Part shown: positions 35,866 through 44,938 of the stretch, piece after piece
How the letters are laid out: each line of letters begins with the position of its first letter
Numbering within the stretch: the stretch's first letter is position 1
From: Nocardia macrotermitis
Lineage (GTDB): Bacteria > Actinomycetota > Actinomycetes > Mycobacteriales > Mycobacteriaceae
Assembly: GCF_009604405.1 (NCBI RefSeq)
Contig: NZ_WEGK01000002.1
Span: 186,001 to 250,000 of the forward strand
Direction: 5' to 3'
Length of the DNA: 64,000 nt
Program-made: the position numbers and the translations under genes
The notes under the pieces: generated by a model
The model's input: the letters and a program-made list of their open reading frames with translations, nothing else
Told to the model about the DNA's origin: nothing
Databases searched by the model: none

Positions 35866-36792
35866 ATGGCCTGGTACGTTGTGCGGCGACTGCTTCAGAT
35901 GATTCCCGTTTTCATCGGGGCGACGCTGCTCGTTTACGCAATGATCTTCCTCATTCCGGGTGACCCCATCCGGGCACTGGCCGGTGACAAACCGATGACG
36001 CCAGGACTGGAGGCCGCACTGCGTGCTCGCTACCATCTCGATCAGCCGTTCATCATTCAGTATCTGGACTATCTGAAGGGGATTTTCACCCTCGATTTCG
36101 GCACGGCGTTCTCCGGACGCCCGGTACGCGACGAACTGGCCCGCGCGTTCCCGATCACGTTGCGGCTCAGCGTGATCGCGATCCTCGTCGAGGCGGTACT
36201 CGGGGTCGCGTTCGGTCTGGTCGCCGGACTGCGCAAGGGCAAACTGTTCGATTCGACGCTGCTGGTGATCAGTCTGGTCATCATCGCGGTGCCGATCTTC
36301 GTGGTGGGTTTTCTCGCGCAGTTCCTGCTCGGGGTGAAATGGGGGATCGCGCCGGTCACCGTGTCCGGTAAAGCGCCCTGGGGACAGTTGATCGTGCCGG
36401 GGATCGTGCTCGGGTCGCTGTCGTTCGCCTATGTGCTGCGACTGACCCGAAATTCGGTGGCGGAGAACATGTCCGCGGATTACGTCCGCACCGCGACGGC
36501 GAAGGGACTGAGTCGGCGCCGGGTGATCACCGTGCACATTCTGCGCAATTCGCTGGTTCCGGTGGTCACCTTCCTGGGCACCGATCTGGGCGCGTTGATG
36601 GCGGGTGCGGTGGTCACCGAGGGCATCTTCAATATCCCGGGGGTGGGCGGCACGTTGTTCCAGGCGGTCATCCGCGGTGAGGCGCCGACCGTGGTGTCGT
36701 TCGTGACCGTGCTGATCGTCATCTTCCTGCTCTCGAACCTCGTCGTCGACCTGCTCTACGCCGCCCTCGACCCACGGATTCGCTATGCCTGA
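35866..36792 (+). CDS. dppB: Peptide ABC transporter permease DppB
   Basis: 308 aa. Six membrane segments and the ABC-permease loop that contacts the ATPase, DYVRTATAKGLSRRRVITVH. The N-terminus MAWYVVRRLLQMIPVFIGAT is typical of DppB/OppB. ATG 35866 follows cggagg. Overlaps dppC by 8 bp, so the permeases are co-translated. Confidence 0.95.
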   Translation: MAWYVVRRLLQMIPVFIGATLLVYAMIFLIPGDPIRALAGDKPMTPGLEAALRARYHLDQPFIIQYLDYLKGIFTLDFGTAFSGRPVRDELARAFPITLRLSVIAILVEAVLGVAFGLVAGLRKGKLFDSTLLVISLVIIAVPIFVVGFLAQFLLGVKWGIAPVTVSGKAPWGQLIVPGIVLGSLSFAYVLRLTRNSVAENMSADYVRTATAKGLSRRRVITVHILRNSLVPVVTFLGTDLGALMAGAVVTEGIFNIPGVGGTLFQAVIRGEAPTVVSFVTVLIVIFLLSNLVVDLLYAALDPRIRYA

Positions 36793-37738
36793 CAACGATT
36801 ACGGCGTCGAGCGCCGTACCCAGGAGTACTACGTCGCACCGCCGGACGAGGTCGAGGTGCTGGCCACCGACCGGGTGCAGGACGCCGGTTCGCCGACCAG
36901 CATCTGGCGCGATGCCTGGCGGCAGTTGCGGCGCAATCCGATCTTCGTGGTCGGTGCCGTGTTGATCGTGCTGGTACTGCTCGTCGCGGCCTGGCCCCAG
37001 CTGTTCACCGGCCTGGATCCGCGCTACTGCGACACCGCGCTGAGTATGGCCGGGCACCGCGCGGGACATCCGTTCGGATTCGACCTGCAGGGCTGTGATG
37101 TGTACGCGCGCACCATCTATGGGACGCGCGCGTCGGTGCTGTGCGGTATCGGCGCGGCCGTGCTGTTCGTGCTGATCGGTGGCACGCTCGGCGCGATCGC
37201 GGGGTTCTACGGCGGGATCCTGGACGCGGTGGTGTCCCGGGTGGCCGAGATCTTCTTCGCCTTGCCGCTGGTGCTGGCGGCGATCGTGCTGATGCAGCTG
37301 CTGAATTCGCGCACGATCTGGACGGTGATCCTGATTCTGGCCGCGTTCACCTGGCCGCAGGCCGCGCGGATCGCGCGCGGTGCGGTCATCGAGGCCAAGA
37401 ACAGCGAATATGTCACGGCGGCAAAGTCTTTGGGCGTTTCCCCGCTGCGCACGCTGGTGCGGCACGTGCTGCCGAACTCGGCCGGGCCGCTGATCGTGGT
37501 GGCCACCATCTGGCTGGGCGTGTTCATCGTGACCGAGGCGACGCTCTCGTATCTCGGTGTGGGACTGCCGCGCACGGTCGTGTCCTGGGGTGCGGACATC
37601 GCCGCGGATCAGCAGTCGATCCGGACCTCGGCGATTCTGTTCTATCCCGCAACGGCATTGGCGTTGACGGTGCTGAGTTTCATTCTGCTCGGTGACGCGG
37701 TGCGTGATGCGCTCGATCCCAAAGCGCGCAAGAGGTGA
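36785..37738 (+). CDS. dppC: Peptide ABC transporter permease DppC
   Basis: 317 aa. An N-terminal cytoplasmic tail of about 50 residues precedes six membrane segments. The EAA-type coupling loop is EYVTAAKSLGVSPLRTLVRH. It forms the channel with DppB. The short N-terminal extension (YGVERRTQEYYVAPPDEVEV) looks family-specific. Confidence 0.95.
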   Translation: MPDNDYGVERRTQEYYVAPPDEVEVLATDRVQDAGSPTSIWRDAWRQLRRNPIFVVGAVLIVLVLLVAAWPQLFTGLDPRYCDTALSMAGHRAGHPFGFDLQGCDVYARTIYGTRASVLCGIGAAVLFVLIGGTLGAIAGFYGGILDAVVSRVAEIFFALPLVLAAIVLMQLLNSRTIWTVILILAAFTWPQAARIARGAVIEAKNSEYVTAAKSLGVSPLRTLVRHVLPNSAGPLIVVATIWLGVFIVTEATLSYLGVGLPRTVVSWGADIAADQQSIRTSAILFYPATALALTVLSFILLGDAVRDALDPKARKR

Positions 37739-37745
37739 GGGCGAA

Positions 37746-39491
37746 ATGACCGATGCGACACAGACTTCCGGGGAATCGGCGGCCGCGATCGTGACCTCCC
37801 AGGATGGCCCGCTGCTCGAAATCCGTAATCTCGAAGTATCTTTCACGGCCGATCGCAAACAGGTGCCCGCCGTGCGCGGGGTGAGCCTGTCGGTGTATCC
37901 GGGGCAGACGGTGGCCATCGTGGGGGAGTCCGGCTCCGGGAAATCCACCACCGCGCACGCGATCATCGATCTGTTGCCCGGCACCGGGAAGATCACCGGC
38001 GGTGAAATCCTTTTCGACGGAAAGGATCTCGCCGCGGCGTCGAGCCGGGAGATTCTCGCGGTGCGCGGAAACGGGATCGGCTTCGTCCCGCAGGATCCGA
38101 TGACGAATCTGAATCCGGTCTGGACGGTCGGCTTCCAGGTGCGGGAAACGTTGGCGGCCAATGGGATCGCGCATGGCAAGGAGGCCAAGCAGCAGGCCGT
38201 CACGCTGCTCGAGCAGGCGGGGATGGAGGACGCCGCGAATCGGGTCAACCAGTATCCGCACGAGTTCTCCGGCGGTATGTGCCAGCGTGCGCTGATCGCG
38301 ATCGGGCTGGCGTGCCGGCCGCGGCTGCTCATCGCCGACGAACCCACCTCGGCGCTGGACGTCACGGTGCAGCGGCGCATTCTCGATCACCTGGACGAGC
38401 TCACCAGCGAGTTGGGTACCGCGGTCCTGCTGATCACCCACGACCTGGGTTTGGCCGCCGAACGTGCCGAACACCTGGTGGTGATGTATCGCGGCCGGGT
38501 GGTGGAATCCGGTCCGGCACTGCGGATTCTGCGTAATCCGCAGCACGAGTACACCAAGCGGCTGGTGAGTTCCGCGCCGTCGCTGGTGGCGCAGCAGCGC
38601 GCGTCGGTGAGTCGGCGCGCGGAGGTGCGGGAACGGGCGGTGCACGTCGCCGAGCAGGTGGCCGCGGCCGATGCCGAGATCGCCTCGGTCACCGACGACG
38701 TCCTGGTCGCCGACCGGCTCACCAAGGTGTACAAAGTGCGCGGCGGATCCCCCTGGAAGACCACGGAATTCCGTGCGGTGGACGAGGTTTCGTTCCGGTT
38801 GGCGCGCGGGACCACGATGGCGATCGTGGGTGAATCGGGGTCGGGGAAGTCGACGGTCGCGAAGATGGTGCTGGGTCTGCTGGATCCCACCTCGGGCACG
38901 GTCACCTTCGAGGGCAAGCCCGTCGCGGATCTGGATCGCAAGGGCGCGTTCGCTTTTCGACGTCGCGTGCAGCCGATCTTCCAGAACCCGTACGGCTCAC
39001 TGGATCCGATGTACTCGATCTACCGGACCATCGAGGAACCGTTGCGCACGCACAAGATCGGCGATGCGGCGCAGCGCGAGGCGAAGGTGCGCGATCTATT
39101 GGACAAGGTGGCGTTGCCCGCGTCGGTGATGCGGCGTTATCCGAACGAGCTGTCCGGTGGGCAACGTCAGCGCGTCGCGATCGCCCGCGCGCTGGCCCTC
39201 GAACCCGAGGTGGTGGTGTGCGACGAGGCGGTCTCGGCGCTGGACGTGCTGGTCCAGGCCCAGATCCTGACCCTGCTCAACGAGTTGCAGGCCGAGTTGG
39301 GGTTGTCGTATCTGTTCATCACGCACGACCTGGCCGTCGTCCGGCAGATCGCCGATGACGTGCTGGTCATGCAGAACGGCAAGGTCGTCGAATCGGCCAC
39401 CACCGACGAGGTCTTCGCCGCGCCGAGTCAGGAGTACACCCGCAACCTGCTCGAGGCCATTCCGGGCCGGGATCTGCTGACACTGTCCTAG
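37746..39491 (+). CDS. dppD: Peptide ABC transporter ATPase DppD, two nucleotide-binding domains fused
   Basis: 581 aa. Two complete ATPase domains in one chain: Walker A GESGSGKST occurs in both, signatures are SGGMCQRALIAIGLA and SGGQRQRVAIARALA, and Walker B regions are LLIADEPTSALD and VVVCDEAVSALD. It thus replaces separate DppD and DppF subunits and can power the importer alone. ATG 37746 is chosen over a longer frame that overlaps dppC; 7 bp separate the genes. Confidence 0.95.
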   Translation: MTDATQTSGESAAAIVTSQDGPLLEIRNLEVSFTADRKQVPAVRGVSLSVYPGQTVAIVGESGSGKSTTAHAIIDLLPGTGKITGGEILFDGKDLAAASSREILAVRGNGIGFVPQDPMTNLNPVWTVGFQVRETLAANGIAHGKEAKQQAVTLLEQAGMEDAANRVNQYPHEFSGGMCQRALIAIGLACRPRLLIADEPTSALDVTVQRRILDHLDELTSELGTAVLLITHDLGLAAERAEHLVVMYRGRVVESGPALRILRNPQHEYTKRLVSSAPSLVAQQRASVSRRAEVRERAVHVAEQVAAADAEIASVTDDVLVADRLTKVYKVRGGSPWKTTEFRAVDEVSFRLARGTTMAIVGESGSGKSTVAKMVLGLLDPTSGTVTFEGKPVADLDRKGAFAFRRRVQPIFQNPYGSLDPMYSIYRTIEEPLRTHKIGDAAQREAKVRDLLDKVALPASVMRRYPNELSGGQRQRVAIARALALEPEVVVCDEAVSALDVLVQAQILTLLNELQAELGLSYLFITHDLAVVRQIADDVLVMQNGKVVESATTDEVFAAPSQEYTRNLLEAIPGRDLLTLS

Positions 39492-39524
39492 CCGGACACG
39501 GACGCTCGAGTAGCGTGTGCGTTC

Positions 39525-40265
39525 GTGACTGATGTGCTGCAACCCCTGGCCGACCTGCCCGGCGTACGCGACGCGGCCGATCGCGCCCGTGACGCGTTGG
39601 CCGAGGTGCATCGGCATCAGGCCAACCGGCGGGGCTGGCCGACGACGGCCGCGGAGGCCGCGGTGCGGGCGGCGCGGTCCTCGGCGGCGATCGACGGCGG
39701 TAGTACCGAACTGCCCGAACCCGGGAGTGTCGGGGATCCGATCCTGACCGGCGCGTTGCGGGTCGGGCAGGCCCTCGACGGCGAGGCGCTGCAGAATCTG
39801 GTCGGCGTCTGGCAGCGCGCGCCGCTCCAGGCACTGGCCCGATTGCATCTGCTCGCGGCCGCGGATCTGGTCCAGGACCCTGAACAGCTGGGACGTCCGC
39901 GCGTGGGTGGGGACATCGCCGAGCGGCTGGATCTGCTCGCCCAGACCGTGCTGACCTCGAACGCGCCCGCACCCGTCATCGCGGCGGTGGTGCACGGTGA
40001 GCTGCTGGCGCTGCGGCCGTTCGGCGCCGGTGACGGTGTGGTGGCGCGGGCGGCCTCGCGGCTGGTCTCGGTGTCCAGTGGGCTGGATCCGCACAGTCTC
40101 GGGGTGCCCGAGGTGTTCTGGTTGCGGCGTCGGCAGGCGTATCTGGATGCGGCGGCCGGGTTCGGCGCGGGCACGGTCGAGGGCGTCGGCGGCTGGGTCG
40201 TGTTGTGCTGCGGGGCATTCGAGGACGGGGCGCGTGAGGCCCGGTCCATCGCCGACAGCGTCTGA
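39525..40265 (+). CDS. Degenerate Fic-fold protein (Rv3662c-like)
   Basis: 246 aa. The layout follows Fic domains: an SSAAIDGG segment (residues 52-59) resembles the SSxIEG helix, LARLHLLAAADL the second Fic helix, GRPRV the PG-x-R loop, and AAVVHGELLALRPFGAGDG (153-171) the active-site loop. The canonical HPFx[DE]GNGRxxR loop reads RPFGAGDGVVAR, so His, Asp/Glu, Asn and Arg are all changed. AMPylation by the known mechanism should be absent. The end RRRQAYLDAAAGF also fits the Fic fold. It follows dppD and precedes a convergent gene. Confidence 0.6.
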   Translation: MTDVLQPLADLPGVRDAADRARDALAEVHRHQANRRGWPTTAAEAAVRAARSSAAIDGGSTELPEPGSVGDPILTGALRVGQALDGEALQNLVGVWQRAPLQALARLHLLAAADLVQDPEQLGRPRVGGDIAERLDLLAQTVLTSNAPAPVIAAVVHGELLALRPFGAGDGVVARAASRLVSVSSGLDPHSLGVPEVFWLRRRQAYLDAAAGFGAGTVEGVGGWVVLCCGAFEDGAREARSIADSV

Positions 40266-40290
40266 GGGCGGGTAGCCTACACACCGAAAC

Positions 40291-40321
40291 GGGCGGCGTG
40301 TCGTCGACGACCTCACCGCCC
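40291..40321. terminator. Hairpin after the Fic-like gene
   Basis: Arms gggcgg and ccgccc enclose a central palindrome, tcgtcgacga. It can act in both directions. Confidence 0.55.
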
Positions 40322-40324
40322 GCT

Positions 40325-40354
40325 AGCACGGACCACCTGGTTACCAGGCGTGCT
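40325..40354 (+). terminator. Second hairpin, terminator-like
   Basis: Outer arms agcacg/cgtgct and inner cctgg/ccagg with loop tta, followed by ttctgg. A second terminator for the plus-strand gene is the simplest reading. Confidence 0.55.
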
Positions 40355-40634
40355 TTCTGGGGTTGTGTATTCCGCGGCCTCGGCGATTCTCCGGACCCTG
40401 GCGGTTCATCCCCGCAACCTGTGCGAGGCCATTGCCGACAAGAACCCGAATCTCGCAGGCCCACAACGCTGCTGCCCTGTCGCGGCGCGCTCCGCGTGGG
40501 TGCCCGGCGTCCGTGCTGGGAAGGGTGGGATGGGGGCCCGACGCTTCTCTTCCGCCTCGATCCTGGCCTTCCGTCCTTCCGTGAGTCCATTCTTACCTGT
40601 GAGCCGCCTCACATTCAAGACCTGCGGAAAGATT

Positions 40635-41495
40635 TCAGAAAGCGCGCCGACGCAGCAGCCGGTAGCTGATCGCGCCCGCGAGCAGGGCACTCACGCAGAC
40701 CGCGATCGTCGCCGCGAGCGTGGTCGAGGACGGGGCCGGGATGCGCGCCCAGAGTGAGACCGGATTCGAGAACGTCAGCACCGGCCAATCGCGAGAGATG
40801 GCCTCGCGTCGCAGATTTCGGTCCGGATTGACCGCGGTGGGGTGGCCGACCGCCGACAGCATCGGCAGATCGGTGAACGAATCGGAGTAGGCGTAGCAGC
40901 GGGACAGGTCGTAACCCTCTGTGGCGCTGAGTTTTTCGATTGCGGTGACTTTGCCCTTGCCGTAGCAGTAGAACTCGACCTCGCCGGTGTACTTGCCGTC
41001 CTCCACCACCATGCGGGTCGCTTCGGTGTACTTGGCGCCGAGTGCGGCGGCGATCGGCGCGACGATCTCCTCGCCGGACGCCGAGACGATCACCACATCG
41101 TGGCCGCGGATCTTGTGGTCGGCGATCAGATCCGCCGCCTCGGCGTAGATCAGCGGATCGACCAGCTCGTGCAGCGTCTCGGCGACCACGGCGCGCACCT
41201 GGGCCACATCCCAGCCCGCGCACATCTTGGTCAGATGCTCGCGCATCCGTTCCATCTGGTCGTGATCCGCGCCCGAGAGCATGTACAGGAAGTGCGCGTA
41301 ACTGCTCTCCAGGACCGTCCGGCGATCGATCAGACCCTGATCGAAGAACGGCTTGCTGAACACGAACGCGCTGGACTTGGCGATCACCGTCTTGTCCAGG
41401 TCGAAGAACGCCGCCACGCGTCCGCGATGCCCGTTCGTCTCCGATGAGTGGAGCGCTGTGCTGTGGAGTTCTGTCTGGTCGCCCTCGGCCGTCAC
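40635..41495 (-). CDS. HAD-IB-family phosphatase with C-terminal membrane segment (Rv3661-like)
   Basis: 286 aa. HAD motif I FFDLDKTVI (DxDxT), motif II VSASGEE, and motif IV YSDSFTDLPML. The core resembles phosphoserine phosphatase-like HAD-IB enzymes and the GPAT-linked lysophosphatidic acid phosphatase family. One membrane segment near the C-terminus, LAATIAVCVSALLAGAISYR, suggests action at the inner membrane. The GTG at 41495 is chosen; the frame beyond it overlaps the 6C RNA promoter region. Confidence 0.85.
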   Translation of the reverse strand: MTAEGDQTELHSTALHSSETNGHRGRVAAFFDLDKTVIAKSSAFVFSKPFFDQGLIDRRTVLESSYAHFLYMLSGADHDQMERMREHLTKMCAGWDVAQVRAVVAETLHELVDPLIYAEAADLIADHKIRGHDVVIVSASGEEIVAPIAAALGAKYTEATRMVVEDGKYTGEVEFYCYGKGKVTAIEKLSATEGYDLSRCYAYSDSFTDLPMLSAVGHPTAVNPDRNLRREAISRDWPVLTFSNPVSLWARIPAPSSTTLAATIAVCVSALLAGAISYRLLRRRAF

Positions 41496-41623
41496 CGGTC
41501 CAGGATAGGGAAATTTCGCCCTCGAGGGTTGCCGAGGGGCGTCGGGCCCCGCCGATCCGCGCGCCGATCGGATTTGCCGTCCCGATGCCGGATCGGCCCC
41601 GAAAACTTCCTCGCCCACTGCAC

Positions 41624-41654
41624 TTGCGTTTCGGCCCGGTTCTGGGTGTAGTAT
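41624..41654 (+). promoter_or_regulatory. Promoter of the 6C RNA
   Basis: A -10 element tagtat (41649-41654) with a -35-like ttgcgt (41624-41629), spacer 19 bp. It lies just before the RNA start. Confidence 0.5.
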
Positions 41655-41660
41655 TGCTGG

Positions 41661-41755
41661 CACCTGGACATAGTCCAGGAGCGTTCAGCCCGACCCCCCG
41701 GGGCTGAACCCCGACGGCCCCAGCCTCCTCCCCCCCCCGGCTGGGGCCGTCCTCT
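41661..41755 (+). ncRNA. 6C small RNA
   Basis: Three hairpins in order: cctggacatagtccagg; gttcagccc with gggctgaac, loop containing six C; and acggccccagcc with ggctggggccgt, loop containing eight C. This is the defining pattern of the actinobacterial 6C RNA. In M. tuberculosis the homologue (B11) lies in the same place, between Rv3660c and Rv3661. The C-rich loops pair with G-rich Shine-Dalgarno regions of target mRNAs. Confidence 0.9.
41714..41749 (+). terminator. Intrinsic terminator of the 6C RNA
   Basis: 12-bp perfect stem followed by cctctatttcc. It is also the third functional hairpin of the RNA. Confidence 0.8.
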
Positions 41756-41814
41756 ATTTCCGGACAGGTTGTCCGGGGGCGTTCCGGGTTCCCTCTGTGG
41801 TTGCGCCGATCGTT

Positions 41815-41950
41815 GGCGTGGTTTGCGCAGGCTGTTGCCCTGCTTTGTGCGGACTGTTGGCGTGGTTTATGCGGACTGCCGCCTTGGTCTGTGGACTGTT
41901 GCCGCGGTTTGTGGACTGCCAGTGGGGGTCTGTGGGGACTGCTGCTGTGG
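41815..41950 (+). repeat. Degenerate ~22-bp tandem repeat
   Basis: About six units related to ttgtgcggactgttggcgtggt. The shared core is g(c)ggactg. It lies between the 6C RNA and ssd. Units differ at many positions, so the array is old or under weak selection. Confidence 0.6.
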
Positions 41951-42186
41951 TCATGGTGAAGTCCCTGTGCAGTTGTCCGGGACCCGCGGTGGTCGTCCGG
42001 TAGCTTGCGCGGGCGTTCGGGGATTTCCGTGTGGCCGTTGGGGATCGGCTCGTTCGCTTCGGGCGGTGCATTCTGCGGGGAGATAGGTGGTACCGGGAGT
42101 TCTGTTTTTGCCAACACCCCCCGAGTTATCCACAACCGGCCGGTAACCTCTGGTGGCGCAACGGTATTCGGGCGAGGCTGACCTGC

Positions 42187-43275
42187 ATGAACACCGTTAC
42201 AGCGGAGCAGTCCCCGGTCCTGACACTCATCTCCGGACATCGGTTGCGCGAGGAGGTCCGGCGCATCGCGGCGGCCGCGGATCGGCAGCTGGCCGAACAT
42301 TCCATGCCGATCGGCAGGTTCGCCTGGACCGAGGCCGCGCTCGTGATTCTCGACACGGCGGCCGCGCACGAATGCGCCGCGGCCGGATATCCGCGTCGCT
42401 CGGGCACCATCCTGGTCGGCGAGGGCGAGCCCGGGGCCGAGCAGTGGGAGGCCGCGATCACCGGCGGCGCCGAGCTGGTGCTCGGCCTACCGGCGGGCGC
42501 TGATCAGCTGATCGAGGTGTTCGCCGAATCCGGCTCGGCGGTCGACGGCGGTGGTGCGGTCGTCGCGGTGGTCGGCACGGGCGGCGGGGCCGGTGCGTCC
42601 ACGCTGGCCGGTGCGATCGCGTTGACCGCGTCCACGATTCGCTTCCGCCCCGGCACCATCCTGGTCGACGGGGACCCGTTCGGCGGTGGCCTGGATCTGC
42701 TGCTGGGCATCGAATCCGAGGAGGGGCTGCGCTGGCCCGATCTGGTCGTCGAGGACGGCCGGGTGGCCGCAGCGACGTTGCGCGACGCGCTCCCGGAGGC
42801 CGCGCCCGGCCTGCGCGTGCTGTCCTGCGGCCGGACCGCCCCCGATGCCGCTCCGGCCGAGATCGGTCCCGGTGCGGTGCGCGCGGTGCTCGACGCGGGC
42901 CGTGCCGCGGGTGATCTGGTCGTCTGCGACATCTCCCGCGAACGCGGCCCGCACGCCGATCAGATGCTCGACGGCGCGGATCTGGTCGTGCTCGTCGCGA
43001 CGCCGAGGTTGCGTTCGATCGCCGCGGCTCGCGCCGCGATGGCTCATATACGTCATCGAAATCCCAACCAGGCGTTGATAGTTCGCGGCCCTGCCCCCGG
43101 CGGTCTGCACGGTGACGAGGTCGCCGAAGCCCTCGGTATTCCCCTGCTCGCCGCCGTTCGCGCTCAACCCGGCCTCTCCGGCCAGCTCGAACGCACCGGT
43201 TTGGCCGTTCCCCGCGGCCCGCTCCGCGCAGCCGCCGAATCCGTCCTGTCTCTTCTCAGCGAGGACGACCGATGA
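42187..43275 (+). CDS. ssd: Septum-site determining protein Ssd (CpaE-like MinD ATPase)
   Basis: 362 aa. A receiver-like N-terminal region is followed by a MinD/CpaE-type domain with VVGTGGGAGASTLAGAIALT and LVDGDPFGGGLDLLLG. The P-loop reads GGGAGAST, so the usual Lys before Ser/Thr is missing, as I recall for mycobacterial Ssd. Ssd slows septation in mycobacteria; CpaE places the pilus machine. It is the first gene of the tad cluster here. The ATG at 42187 opens the conserved region. Confidence 0.85.
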   Translation: MNTVTAEQSPVLTLISGHRLREEVRRIAAAADRQLAEHSMPIGRFAWTEAALVILDTAAAHECAAAGYPRRSGTILVGEGEPGAEQWEAAITGGAELVLGLPAGADQLIEVFAESGSAVDGGGAVVAVVGTGGGAGASTLAGAIALTASTIRFRPGTILVDGDPFGGGLDLLLGIESEEGLRWPDLVVEDGRVAAATLRDALPEAAPGLRVLSCGRTAPDAAPAEIGPGAVRAVLDAGRAAGDLVVCDISRERGPHADQMLDGADLVVLVATPRLRSIAAARAAMAHIRHRNPNQALIVRGPAPGGLHGDEVAEALGIPLLAAVRAQPGLSGQLERTGLAVPRGPLRAAAESVLSLLSEDDR

Positions 43276-43547
43276 CCCATCCGTCTGTGCATCCGCCGAT
43301 GCGAGAACACCCACACCCCAAGATCGTCCATAAGCGGTTATCGGACCAGGTGAACCGTATTTCGTGGCCCGAGAACCACATTCGCCCGGACACCGTTGAC
43401 GGCTCTGTAAATGCAAGTGCATCAGATGTGGCCGACCGGAGTGGCGGATTCCTGCATCCGGCCGTGGGGTGCGCAGGCGTTGGATGGCTGCGGGTGTCAC
43501 CGGCGCAGGTGCGGGAGGGGGTGGGTGATGGGTGCCACGGTGAGTGA
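43272..43547 (+). CDS. Possible small protein between ssd and tadA
   Basis: 91 aa. The ATG overlaps the ssd stop (ATGA) and the stop lies inside the tadA start region, so translation could be coupled. No family is recognised and codon bias is weak. The gap may instead be a leader that carries a tad promoter. Confidence 0.25.
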   Translation: MTHPSVHPPMREHPHPKIVHKRLSDQVNRISWPENHIRPDTVDGSVNASASDVADRSGGFLHPAVGCAGVGWLRVSPAQVREGVGDGCHGE

Positions 43548-44715
43548 CGAGTTGTTGGATCGGGTGCGGGAGCGGTTGGCGGTGGAGTCGGGGGAGGCCG
43601 ATCCGGCGCGGGTCGCGGCGGCGATCCGGGCCGAGGCGGGTGGGGTGCTCGGGGATACGGATCTGCTGCGGGTGCTGCGGTTGTTGCAGACCGAGATGAC
43701 CGGGGCCGGGATGCTCGAACCGCTGCTGCACGATGCGCGGGTGTCGGATGTGCTTGTGACAGCGCCCGATTCGGTCTGGGTGGATCGTGGGCAGGGGTTG
43801 CAGCGCACGTCGGTGGTGTTCCCGGACGAGGCCGCGGTGCGGCGGCTGGCGCAACGGCTGGCACTGGCCGCGGGGCGACGGCTCGACGATGCGCAGCCGT
43901 GGGTGGACGGGCGACTGCCGGAAGGCACCGGCGTGCTGGGGGATTCGTTCGGCGTGCGGCTGCACGCGGTGCTGTCCTCGATCGCGCCCGGCGGCACCTG
44001 TCTGGCGCTGCGCGTACTGCGTCCCGCGAGCCAGGGGCTCGACGCGCTGGTCGCCACCGGATCCGTCCCGGCCGAGGCGAAGGTGTTGCTGGAGCGCATC
44101 ATTCGCGCGCGGCTGGCATTTCTGGTCGTAGGCGGTACCGGGGCTGGAAAAACTACGCTACTTTCCGGATTGTTGGCCAAGGTCGACGCGGCCGAGCGCA
44201 TCGTCTGCGTAGAGGACGCCGCCGAACTCGCCCCGCCACATCCACACGTGGTGCGTCTGGTCGCACGGCCGCCGAACGTGGAGGGTGCCGGGGCGGTGAC
44301 CGTTCGCGATCTGGTGCGTCAGGCACTGCGGATGCGCCCCGACCGCATCGTCATCGGCGAGGTGCGCGGCCCCGAGGTGATCGACCTACTAACCGCGCTG
44401 AACACCGGCCACGATGGCGGCGCGGGCACCGTACACGCCAACTCCCCACGCGAGGTCCCGGCCCGGCTCGAGGCCCTGGCAGCACTGGGCGGCCTCAACA
44501 GCGCCGCCCTGCACAGTCAACTCGCCGCAGCCATCCAGGTGATCCTGCACGTGCACCGCCACCGCGACGGCACCCGCGCCCTGAGCGAGATCGGCCTGGT
44601 CGTCCGAGACCAAGACGGCCGGGTACACATCGACGCAGCCTGGCGCGCCGACGACGCACCAACTCTCGCCGCCGCACCCTTAAATCGGCTACTCGACGAA
44701 CGAGACATCCGATGA
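43528..44715 (+). CDS. tadA: Pilus assembly ATPase TadA/CpaF
   Basis: 395 aa secretion ATPase. Walker A is [13 protein letters not shown], the Walker B region is [16 protein letters not shown], and the His box is [13 protein letters not shown]. It powers assembly of Flp-type (tight adherence) pili. The ATG at 43528 follows gggaggggg. The C-terminus, [11 protein letters not shown], is echoed in every unit of the repeat array that follows. The stop overlaps the first small ORF (ATGA). Confidence 0.92.
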   Translation: MGATVSDELLDRVRERLAVESGEADPARVAAAIRAEAGGVLGDTDLLRVLRLLQTEMTGAGMLEPLLHDARVSDVLVTAPDSVWVDRGQGLQRTSVVFPDEAAVRRLAQRLALAAGRRLDDAQPWVDGRLPEGTGVLGDSFGVRLHAVLSSIAPGGTCLALRVLRPASQGLDALVATGSVPAEAKVLLERIIRARLAFLVVGGTGAGKTTLLSGLLAKVDAAERIVCVEDAAELAPPHPHVVRLVARPPNVEGAGAVTVRDLVRQALRMRPDRIVIGEVRGPEVIDLLTALNTGHDGGAGTVHANSPREVPARLEALAALGGLNSAALHSQLAAAIQVILHVHRHRDGTRALSEIGLVVRDQDGRVHIDAAWRADDAPTLAAAPLNRLLDERDIR

Positions 44716-44786
44716 CACCACCGCCAGCCCTGGCCTACCCCGCCGTCGCTTCGCCGCGTCGGCTTGTCGATGAGCGGGGTGCCTGA
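44712..44786 (+). CDS. Mini-ORF 1 of the tadA-tadB repeat array, 24 aa
   Basis: Starts in the tadA stop (ATGA overlap) and ends in TGATG with the next ORF. Peptide [20 protein letters not shown] plus ERGA. It has the same head as TadB (MSPLALVC) and the same tail as TadA (LLDERD). Whether it is a functional peptide or only keeps ribosomes moving is unknown. Confidence 0.4.
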   Translation: MTPPPALAYPAVASPRRLVDERGA

Positions 44787-44938
44787 TGATGTCGCGGTTT
44801 GCTCTGGCTTGTCGCGTGTTTGGGCGGCTGGGTCGGTTGCTCGATGGACGGGAGCGTCCAATGATGTCGCCGCCAGCTCTGGCTTGTCGCGTGTTCGCGC
44901 CGCTGGGGCGGGTGCTCGATGAGCGGGGTGGCCAATGA
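44786..44938 (+). CDS. Mini-ORF 2 of the repeat array, 50 aa
   Basis: Two repeat units fused in frame; peptide begins MMSRFALACRVFGRLGRLLD and its second half begins MMSPPALACRVFAPLGRVLD. Its stop overlaps the start of the third ORF. Cys, Arg and a hydrophobic helix-like centre recur in each unit. Confidence 0.4.
   Translation: MMSRFALACRVFGRLGRLLDGRERPMMSPPALACRVFAPLGRVLDERGGQ

Larger units (their letters stand above)
40266..40634. other. Convergent gap with two hairpins
   Basis: 369 bp between two convergent genes. Two hairpins near the left end are annotated as terminators. The rest has no gene and no RNA family that I recognise. Confidence 0.5.
41496..42186. other. Gap holding the 6C RNA and a 22-bp repeat array
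   Basis: 691 bp with no protein gene that I accept. It contains the 6C RNA gene and, further right, a degenerate repeat array, each listed separately. Confidence 0.7.

Noticed and set aside
40266..40634. RNase P RNA or other structured RNA gene
   Set aside because: Hairpins are present, but the conserved RNase P blocks are absent on both strands; terminators explain the hairpins.
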